Shown here: positions 15,612 through 21,716 of the stretch, one piece after another
How positions within the stretch are numbered: position 1 is the first letter of the stretch
How the letters are laid out: the number at the start of each line of letters is the position of its first letter
DNA from: DASPWV01 sp046726375
GTDB lineage: Bacteria; Acidobacteriota; Vicinamibacteria; Vicinamibacterales; UBA2999
Direction of reading: 5' to 3'
NCBI GenBank assembly: GCA_046726375.1
Contig: JBKPAJ010000029.1
Location: forward strand, 1 to 24,547
DNA length: 24,547 nt
Translations under genes and position numbers: made by a program
Notes under the pieces: generated by a model
The model's database searches: none
What the model was told of the DNA's origin: nothing
What the model saw: the letters and a program-made list of their open reading frames with translations, nothing else

Positions 15612-16253
15612 ATGGATGAACAGGGCATGGCAGGCGGCGTCTCGAGACGCAACTTCATCAAGGGCGTCATCGCGGCGGGCGCAACGGTTTCGGCCTCGGC
15701 CTACTTATTCCGGACCACGATTCTCGGTCAAAACGAATCGTCGTTGCCGGGATCGGTCGAGCGGTTGATCACGATCGATGTCAACGGCCAGCAGCGTCGC
15801 GTCGACGTGTTGAAACACGAAACGCTCGCGATGACGCTACGCTACAAGCTTGGTCTGACCGGCACCAAGCTCGGTTGCGATCGCGGCGAGTGCGGCGCGT
15901 GCACAGTCCTCATCGACGATGTACCGCACTACAGTTGCTCGATTCTGACGCACCGCGTGCGCGGCAAGAAGATCACGACCGTCGAAGGGCTCGCCAGTCC
16001 CGACGGCACGCTGTCGGCCGTGCAGCAAGGCGTCGTGGACTCGCAGGGATTCCAGTGTGCGTTCTGCATGTCGGGCTTCATGATGGCCGCCACCGGATTC
16101 CTCAAGACCAACTCGAATCCGACGCGCGAAGAGATGCGCCATGCGCTCTCCGGCAATCTGTGCCGCTGCGCTGACTACAACAAGATTCTCGACGCCATGA
16201 TGAAGGCGGCCGAGTACACGCGTGGGGGGCAGCCATGGCGGATTACAACTTAA
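15612..16253 (+). CDS. Tat-exported [2Fe-2S] subunit of a molybdenum hydroxylase
   Basis: A 213-residue small subunit of the xanthine oxidase family (PaoA/CoxS-like). A Tat signal SRRNFIKG (residues 11-18) precedes a hydrophobic stretch, so the complex is exported folded. The plant-type ferredoxin domain carries Cys89, Cys94, Cys97 and Cys109 (GCDRGECGACTVL...SC). The helical second domain carries Cys149, Cys152, Cys184 and Cys186 (CAFCMSG...NLCRC). All eight ligands for two [2Fe-2S] clusters are present. They pass electrons from the molybdenum site to FAD. GGGAGA (about 15599-15604) is the likely ribosome site. The last 19 nt overlap the large-subunit gene, indicating translational coupling. 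Confidence 0.93.
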   Translation: MDEQGMAGGVSRRNFIKGVIAAGATVSASAYLFRTTILGQNESSLPGSVERLITIDVNGQQRRVDVLKHETLAMTLRYKLGLTGTKLGCDRGECGACTVLIDDVPHYSCSILTHRVRGKKITTVEGLASPDGTLSAVQQGVVDSQGFQCAFCMSGFMMAATGFLKTNSNPTREEMRHALSGNLCRCADYNKILDAMMKAAEYTRGGQPWRITT

Positions 16254-18925
16254 TCGGCAAGGACTACCAGACCCCCGACATCGTCGCGAAGGTCACCGGC
16301 AAAGCGAAATACGCCGAAGACTTCCGTGCCGAGGGCATGGTCTTCGTCAAGATCATGGGGAGTCCGCGGCCGCACGCGCGCGTTCGCACCATCGACGCGC
16401 GCGCGGCGCTCTCGATGCCTGGCGTGCACGGCATCCTCACAGCCGACGATCTTCCTCCACCACCTCCGCCGCCGGCAGCGCCGGGCGCCGCTGGTGCAGG
16501 CGGCCGCGGTGAAGGGCGTGGAGAAGGTCGCGGCACCGCACCTGGCACACCTTCGGCACCTGCCACCGCACCTTCCGCACCCGCCGCACAGGGCGCACCT
16601 AACACACCTGGTACGGCCCAGGCTCCGCCGGCGCAGCAGCAGACGTCCCCGCAAGGCCAGGCGCGCGGCGCGGGGCAGCCTGCGGCGTCGGGTGCAGCAC
16701 CCCCCGGAACGGCGGGCGCGGGCGCTGCTGCCCCGCCAGCGGGTCCTCCGCTGCCGCAGGAATTCGCGCTTACCAAGGAACCGCTGTACGAAGGCGAACC
16801 GATCCTCGCGGTTGCCGCGGATAGCGAAGAGCTCGCCGCGGCAGCGATCGAGAAGATCGTGGTGGATCTCGAGCCGCTCGATTTCGTGATTGATCCGCTC
16901 GACAGCTTGCGTCCAGGCGGCCCGAACGGCCGCACCGAAGGGAATGTGTTCGTCGGGCCGAGCGCAAGAACGTTGAAGTGGACCGCGTCGGACCTCGATC
17001 AGATCGCGCAGGGCAAGTTCCCGTGGGGTGCCGAGGCTGCTGAAACGCAGGGCATCGGCGACGTCGATGCGGCGCTCAAAGCGGCCGACCTCGTGATCGA
17101 AAACACGTGGCATCAGCAGACCACGCCGCACGCGCCGCTCGAATCGCGCACGGCGATGGCCTACTGGCGCAACAACAAGCTGTATCTGCATGGATCGACG
17201 CAGAGCGTCGCGCAGACCGTGCCGAACCTCGCGCGCTGGGTTGGCATTCCGCCAACGCAGGTGGTGCTTGTCAGCGAGTACACGGGCGGCGGCTTCGGCA
17301 GCAAGATCCCGGGCACGCAGACCATGGCCATCCCGGCGCTCATGTCGAAGAAGCTCAATGGCCGCCCGGTGATGATGCGCATCTCGCGCGAAGAGGAAAC
17401 CTATATCGGGCGCACGCGCCCGGGATTCCAGGGCGCGATCAAGATGGGCTTCCGCAAGGACGGCAAATGCACGGTGATCGACGCGTTCATCGTCGAAGCG
17501 GCCGGCCCCTATCGGCGCCAGGGCGATCATCAGAACTCGGTCAACATTGCGTCGCTCGTGTATCAACCGGAGGCTGTCCGCTTCCGTGGCGTGTCGGTCG
17601 CCACGAACACGCCTCCGGGTGTGTCACAGCGCGCTCCAGGCGGACTGCAAAGCGCGGTGATGTTCGAGCCGATGCTCGATCAGGCCGCGCACAAGCTCGG
17701 CATCGACGAGGTCGAGATCCGTAAGCTCAACGCGCCGGTCACTGACTCGAAGTTCGGTCTCAACGCGCGTCAGCCTGCGACGGTGACGAGCTGCTTCCTC
17801 AAAGAAGCGCTCGATCGCGGTCGCGTGGCGTTCAACTGGGACGAGCGCCGCAAACGTGCGGGCCAGCGCCGAGGCACGAAGGTGCGCGGCGTGGCCGTTG
17901 GCACCGGCGCATTCACGGCGGGATCAATCGGGTTCGATGGCCTGTTCGTGATCAAACCCGATGGCAAGGTCTACATCCACACGGGCGTCGGTAACCTCGG
18001 AACGCACTCAGTGTTCGACACGGCGCGCGTCGTTCCGGAGGTTCTCGGGTGCGCGTGGGAAGACTGCGTCGTCACGTGGGGCGACACAGGCCAAGGCGTG
18101 GCGTGGAGCTCCAGCCAGGCCGGCAGTCAGACGACGCATGCGCACACCCGGGCGCACCACGCTGCAGCGATGGACGCGGTGGCCAAGCTGCAGGAGCTTG
18201 CGGCGCTCGAAAAGGGCGGCAAAGCCGAGAGCTACAAAGTGGCCAGCGGCCGTGTGTCGGGCCCCGGCGGATCGCTGACGTTTGCGCAGGCGGCCGAAGC
18301 TGCGATCAAACGCGGCGGCAAGTTCGACGGCCACGAGCTGCCCGAGAACATCAACGCGATGACCAAAGCGTCAGCCGCAAGTCTCGCCGGTCAGGGCTTG
18401 ATGGGCGTCGCGCGCGACACCTATCCGCGCCAGGGCTCGACCTACTCGTTCGTCGCAGGCTTCGCCGAAGTCGAAGTCGATGTCGAGACGGGCGAGTACC
18501 ACATTCTCGACTACCTCGCCGTCGCGGATGTGGGCACGGTGCTGCATCCTCGAGCGCTCGGTGGCCAGCTGCACGGCGGCGCGGTTCAGGGCTTCGGACA
18601 TGTGCGCAGTCAGCGGCTTGTGTACGACACGCACTACGGCGCGGCGCTCGCCACACGCATGTACCACAACAAGCCACCCTCCTTCGAAGACATTCCGGTC
18701 GAGATGAAGTGGGAGGCCGTGAACATCCCTGATCCGCAAACGCCTGTCGGTGCCAAAGGTGTGGGCGAACCGTCAACCGGGGCGGGCGGCGCAGCGCTCA
18801 TTTGCGCGCTGCAGAGTGCGATCGGTGACGAGGTCATCCGACGCACGCCCGTTTTGCCTGAGATGATCGTCACTTCGTTGCAGGCCAAACGGGTCGCCTA
18901 CGATCCGTTCAAGGCCTTCATCTAG
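16235..18925 (+). CDS. Molybdopterin-binding large subunit, xanthine dehydrogenase/aldehyde oxidase family
   Basis: An 896-residue catalytic subunit that oxidises an aldehyde or hydroxylates an aromatic or N-heterocyclic substrate using water at a molybdenum centre. The N-terminal hammerhead domain opens TPDIVAKVTGKAKYAEDF. Family motifs follow: YTGGGFGSK, QRAPGG and, at the end, GAKGVGEPSTGAGG with Glu845 as the catalytic base. Between ILTADDL and LTKEPLYEGEP lies an unusual insert of about 100 residues (74-173), almost only Pro, Ala, Gly, Thr and Gln. It has no signal peptide of its own and should be co-exported with the Tat-bearing small subunit. The ribosome site GGGGGG (16225-16230) overlaps the upstream gene. 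The substrate cannot be inferred safely; PaoC-type aldehyde oxidoreductases are the closest layout. Confidence 0.92.
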   Translation: MADYNLIGKDYQTPDIVAKVTGKAKYAEDFRAEGMVFVKIMGSPRPHARVRTIDARAALSMPGVHGILTADDLPPPPPPPAAPGAAGAGGRGEGRGEGRGTAPGTPSAPATAPSAPAAQGAPNTPGTAQAPPAQQQTSPQGQARGAGQPAASGAAPPGTAGAGAAAPPAGPPLPQEFALTKEPLYEGEPILAVAADSEELAAAAIEKIVVDLEPLDFVIDPLDSLRPGGPNGRTEGNVFVGPSARTLKWTASDLDQIAQGKFPWGAEAAETQGIGDVDAALKAADLVIENTWHQQTTPHAPLESRTAMAYWRNNKLYLHGSTQSVAQTVPNLARWVGIPPTQVVLVSEYTGGGFGSKIPGTQTMAIPALMSKKLNGRPVMMRISREEETYIGRTRPGFQGAIKMGFRKDGKCTVIDAFIVEAAGPYRRQGDHQNSVNIASLVYQPEAVRFRGVSVATNTPPGVSQRAPGGLQSAVMFEPMLDQAAHKLGIDEVEIRKLNAPVTDSKFGLNARQPATVTSCFLKEALDRGRVAFNWDERRKRAGQRRGTKVRGVAVGTGAFTAGSIGFDGLFVIKPDGKVYIHTGVGNLGTHSVFDTARVVPEVLGCAWEDCVVTWGDTGQGVAWSSSQAGSQTTHAHTRAHHAAAMDAVAKLQELAALEKGGKAESYKVASGRVSGPGGSLTFAQAAEAAIKRGGKFDGHELPENINAMTKASAASLAGQGLMGVARDTYPRQGSTYSFVAGFAEVEVDVETGEYHILDYLAVADVGTVLHPRALGGQLHGGAVQGFGHVRSQRLVYDTHYGAALATRMYHNKPPSFEDIPVEMKWEAVNIPDPQTPVGAKGVGEPSTGAGGAALICALQSAIGDEVIRRTPVLPEMIVTSLQAKRVAYDPFKAFI
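16454..16753 (+). other. Pro/Ala/Gly-rich low-complexity insert in the large subunit
   Basis: Codons 74-173 encode runs such as PPPPPPPAAPGAAGAGG and GRGEGRGEGRG, followed by short degenerate Pro/Ala/Thr repeats. The reading frame is kept, and recognisable family sequence resumes directly after it. It falls at a surface loop position between two conserved hammerhead segments. Expansion of GC-rich microsatellite sequence is a likely origin. Confidence 0.85.
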
Positions 18926-18936
18926 GGGAGCTTGAT

Positions 18937-19953
18937 ATGGGTTTGGGTGTAATTCGCGACGTCATCCCTGCATTCGAGCTCTTTCAGCCGACCAGTGTGG
19001 ACGACGTGCTGGGGCTGCTCGATCGCCATGGCCCGGGCACGTGGCTCATGGCCGGTGGCATGGACACCTTCGACTGGTTGAAGGATCGGATCATCCGGCC
19101 ACGCGTGGTGATTGATTTGAGCGGCGTGGACGCGCTGCGCGGCATCAAAGAGGCCAACGGCGGTCTCGAGATCGGCGCGATGACAACGCTCACCGAGATC
19201 ACGAAGAGCACGGCGGTCCGTGACAAGTTTGGTCTGCTGATGGAAGCGGCCGAGCATGTCGCATCGCCCCAGATCCGCAACATCGGGACAATCGGCGGCA
19301 ACATTGTCCAGGATGCGCGCTGCTGGTACTACCGCCAGGGGTGGCCCTGCTATCGTGCCGGCGGAAATATTTGCTATGCGGATACACCGACGGCAATCGA
19401 CCGTGAGCACGCGATCTTCGAAGCCGATCGTTGCGTTGCGGTGAGCCCCTCCGACACGGCGCCGGCGCTGGTGGCGCTCGACGCCGCGATGGTCGTCCGC
19501 CGCGCTGGCGGCGGCGAGCGCGTGATCGCAGCGCAGGATTTCTTCCTGGCGCCAGGCTACGAGATCACGCGCATGACCGCGGTTGAACAGGGCGATCTGC
19601 TCGTGGCGATTCGCATTCCGGCGACGTTTGCCGGCAAGCAGTTCTACTTCGAGAAGATCCGGGATCGCCAAGTCTGGGATTTCGGGCTCATGAGCGTCGC
19701 GTCGGCGATTTCCGGCGCAAGCTCCATCGAAGACAGCCGGATCGTCGTCAACGGCGTTGCCGCACGGCCGTATCGCCTCACCGAGGTGGAAGCGGCCATT
19801 CGCGGGAAGGCGCGCAACGAACAGACGGCACAGATGGCGGCCGAGATGGCTGTGCGTGGGGCGGCGCCGCTCACGCACAACGGCTACAAGGTTCCGCTGA
19901 TGGCGAATCTCGTGAAGCGCGCAATTCGAGGAGCCGGAGAATGGACCTCTTAA
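18937..19953 (+). CDS. FAD-binding subunit with four extra cysteines (PaoB/HcrB-like)
   Basis: A 338-residue FAD subunit of a molybdenum hydroxylase (CoxM/PaoB family). FAD-binding motifs are AGGMD (39-43) and TIGGNI (118-123). Right after the second comes a cysteine-rich insert with Cys129, Cys138, Cys146 and Cys166 (ARCWYYRQGWPCYRAGGNICYA). In the E. coli PaoB and 4-hydroxybenzoyl-CoA reductase beta subunits an insert at this place binds a [4Fe-4S] cluster, so an extra cluster is inferred here. The C-terminal CO-dehydrogenase flavoprotein domain is complete. AGGGGAG (18924-18930) lies 6 nt before ATG 18937, and only 11 nt separate it from the large-subunit stop. The last 13 nt overlap the cytochrome b gene. 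Confidence 0.92.
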   Translation: MGLGVIRDVIPAFELFQPTSVDDVLGLLDRHGPGTWLMAGGMDTFDWLKDRIIRPRVVIDLSGVDALRGIKEANGGLEIGAMTTLTEITKSTAVRDKFGLLMEAAEHVASPQIRNIGTIGGNIVQDARCWYYRQGWPCYRAGGNICYADTPTAIDREHAIFEADRCVAVSPSDTAPALVALDAAMVVRRAGGGERVIAAQDFFLAPGYEITRMTAVEQGDLLVAIRIPATFAGKQFYFEKIRDRQVWDFGLMSVASAISGASSIEDSRIVVNGVAARPYRLTEVEAAIRGKARNEQTAQMAAEMAVRGAAPLTHNGYKVPLMANLVKRAIRGAGEWTS

Positions 19954-20792
19954 GAACCGCCCTCAGCCCCTGGGGCGAATCGATCTTTACACATATCTCC
20001 TGGAGCCTGTTCTGGGCGTCGCTCGTGGGCGGCTTGCTGTTCCTGCTCGCCCACGGCGGCTACATGCTGTTCTCGCGGCACGAGAAGCGGCCGGAAGAGG
20101 AAGTCGATCGCCTGGAGGCCGAACGCAGGAGCCTGCCCGCGAAGATCGAGCGCCACTCGTTCGTCGCGCGCATGTTCCACTGGGTGATGGCCGTGTCGAT
20201 GCTCGTGCTGCTGTTCACGGCGTTTCTACCGATCGTGGGCGTGCGCTTCGCGTGGGTGCAGTGGCACTGGATAGCGGGTCTGCTGCTGACGGCCTCGATC
20301 CTCTTCCACATCTTCCACGCGACGTTCGCTTTGGACTTCTGGTCAATCTGGGTCGGTCCCAAGGACATCCCGGAGTTCAAGGCGGAGTTCCTTCGCGAGA
20401 TCGGCAAGGAGCCTCCCGGGCCGCAGCCCGGGAAGTATCCGCTCGGCAACCGGCTGTACCACCTCGTGGTGATGATTGCGGGATTGGTGGTGATCGCCTC
20501 GGGCATCCTGATGATGTACCGTGTGCGCACACCGCTCCTCCCGCGCAACCCATATCTCTTCAGCGATCAGACCTGGGGCGTCACCTACGTCCTGCACGGT
20601 CTTGCCGGCGTCGGCTTCGTCGGACTCGTCATTGCGCACATCTACTTCGCGCTGCGGCCGGAGAAGCTGTGGATCACCAAGTCGATGATCTTCGGCTCGA
20701 TCTCGCGCCGCGATTATCTGACGCATCACGACCCGGATCGGTGGAAGGCGCCGGTGACGACACCGGCCGCCGCAGCAACCGAACGTCCGTGA
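19941..20792 (+). CDS. Membrane cytochrome b subunit (formate dehydrogenase gamma-like)
   Basis: A 283-residue integral membrane protein of the cytochrome b561/FdnI type. Membrane helices are predicted at about 22-44, 77-97, 107-130, 172-193 and 216-236. Histidines placed to bind heme b are His80 (RMFHW), His109 (QWHW), His123/126 (LFHIFH), His174 (RLYH), His219 (VLHG) and His233 (IAHIYF). The family moves electrons between a periplasmic redox enzyme and the quinone pool. The start overlaps the FAD-subunit gene by 13 nt and has GAGGAG (19928-19933) 7 nt upstream, so it is translated with the hydroxylase. It is therefore inferred to be the membrane anchor and electron acceptor of the complex, a partner that E. 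coli PaoABC lacks in its operon. Confidence 0.88.
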   Translation: MDLLRTALSPWGESIFTHISWSLFWASLVGGLLFLLAHGGYMLFSRHEKRPEEEVDRLEAERRSLPAKIERHSFVARMFHWVMAVSMLVLLFTAFLPIVGVRFAWVQWHWIAGLLLTASILFHIFHATFALDFWSIWVGPKDIPEFKAEFLREIGKEPPGPQPGKYPLGNRLYHLVVMIAGLVVIASGILMMYRVRTPLLPRNPYLFSDQTWGVTYVLHGLAGVGFVGLVIAHIYFALRPEKLWITKSMIFGSISRRDYLTHHDPDRWKAPVTTPAAAATERP

Positions 20793-20840
20793 GGATCCTC
20801 CGTAAGGAACCCAAGTGCGTAACCATCGTGAGCTGTCACG

Positions 20841-21251
20841 TTGCTTGAGGAGGCGCGCCTCGAACTCGAACGGCGCGTCGAAGCCATCGAGGCCGGGTAT
20901 GAATTCATGCTCGCCTATGCCGCGCAGGGGCTGCCAAGCGAAGCCGGCAGCTCCAGCGGCGCGCAGGTTCGCGAGTTTCTGAAGCGGTTCGACACCGCCT
21001 TGGCGGGGCTTGCGGACATCTACCGTCAAATCGTGGACGGCGAGGGCGTGTCCTCGCCGTCGGCGCACTACGCGTTCCTCGACGTTCTCGCCCGCGACGC
21101 CGCCGCAAGTCAGGCGGCGATTCAAATGGTGCTCGCGCAACCAGCGATCAGCTCGCAGTTGGTGGATAACCTGAACGCGTCCATCCACGTGCGCGCGCTG
21201 CTCACCGATCTGTTCCTGATCGACGAGGCGCTGAAAAAGGCGCCAGCTTAG
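20841..21251 (+). CDS. Small helical protein of unknown function, last gene of the molybdenum hydroxylase operon
   Basis: The open frame from TTG 20841 gives 136 residues, mostly alpha-helical and acidic (LLEEARLELERRVEAIEAGYEFML; LVDNLNASIHVRALLTDLFLIDEAL), without signal peptide, cysteines or a known motif. TTG 20841 has no ribosome site. A GTG at 20815 has a strong one (AAGGA 20804-20808, 6 nt spacing) but lies in another frame, reading MRNHRELS. If one base is missing near 20840 (CGTTG for CGTTTG) it would join the frame as MRNHRELSR-LLEEARLELE. I therefore think the true start is 20815 and that the sequence has a one-base deletion. The position, 48 nt after the cytochrome gene, suggests an accessory role such as assembly or cofactor insertion, but that is a guess. 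Confidence 0.65.
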   Translation: MLEEARLELERRVEAIEAGYEFMLAYAAQGLPSEAGSSSGAQVREFLKRFDTALAGLADIYRQIVDGEGVSSPSAHYAFLDVLARDAAASQAAIQMVLAQPAISSQLVDNLNASIHVRALLTDLFLIDEALKKAPA

Positions 21252-21279
21252 AGCGGATCTGTACCACGAAGGTTCCCAA

Positions 21280-21435
21280 CGAGCGTTCCTTAGCGAGCGT
21301 TCCTTACGGACGTTCACGTGGGTTCGTGGCGCAGGTTCCTCGCATGAGTTCACGAGGGTCCTGCACGACAGTTCGTCACGACGGTTCGGGCGAGGAACCT
21401 CCGTTCAGGAACGGGAAAGGTGCGCGTGAACACGT
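21280..21435. repeat. Degenerate and inverted leader of the intergenic array
   Basis: CGAGCGTTCCTTA occurs twice with a 14-nt period (21280-21292, 21294-21306). Positions 21310-21327 are an exact inverted copy of 18 nt found in the downstream array at 21592-21609 and 21628-21645. GGTTCCTCG (21334-21342) pairs with CGAGGAACC (21391-21399), and CCGTTC-AG-GAACGG (21401-21414) is a small perfect hairpin. No gene is visible here. Confidence 0.7.
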
Positions 21436-21647
21436 GTGCGGAAGCCACGCAAGGAACCCACATGAACATACGTGCGGAAGCCCCGCAAGGAACCCACATC
21501 AACGTACGGGCGAAACCCCCGCAAGAAACCCACATGAACGTACGTGCGGAACCCCCGCAACGAACCCACAACGTACGTGCGGAACCCCGCAACGAACCCA
21601 CGTGAACGTACGTGCGGACCCCCCGCAACGAACCCACGTGAACGTAC
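21436..21647. repeat. Tandem array of six ~36-nt units
   Basis: Six units begin GTGCGG (GGGCGA in the third) at 21436, 21472, 21508, 21544, 21577 and 21612, with lengths 36, 36, 36, 33, 35 and 36 nt. Each contains a CCGCAA...GAACCCAC core and ends ACGTAC. Units directly abut with no spacers, so this is not a CRISPR array. Length changes of 1 and 3 nt mean no single frame reads through all copies. Confidence 0.88.
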
Positions 21648-21712
21648 GTGCGGAACCCTCGTGTGGAACCCTCGTGTGGAACCCACGTGTGGAACCCACG
21701 TGTGGAACCCAC
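21648..21712. repeat. Tandem array of five 13-nt units
   Basis: The 36-nt array changes directly into five 13-nt units of the form GTGTGGAACCCAC (starts 21648, 21661, 21674, 21687, 21700; the first has GTGCGG and the first two end CTC). The unit is a fragment of the 36-nt unit. The array ends 4 nt before the stop codon of ilvD on the opposite strand. Confidence 0.9.
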
Positions 21713-21716
21713 GTGA

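Noticed and set aside
16250..17566. 438-codon antisense frame in the molybdenum large subunit
   Set aside because: Arginine-rich shadow of the insert and hammerhead region, with no start signals.
21436..21712. CRISPR array (unit length near 36 nt)
   Set aside because: Units abut directly with no spacers, vary in length and degrade into 13-nt units; no cas genes are present.
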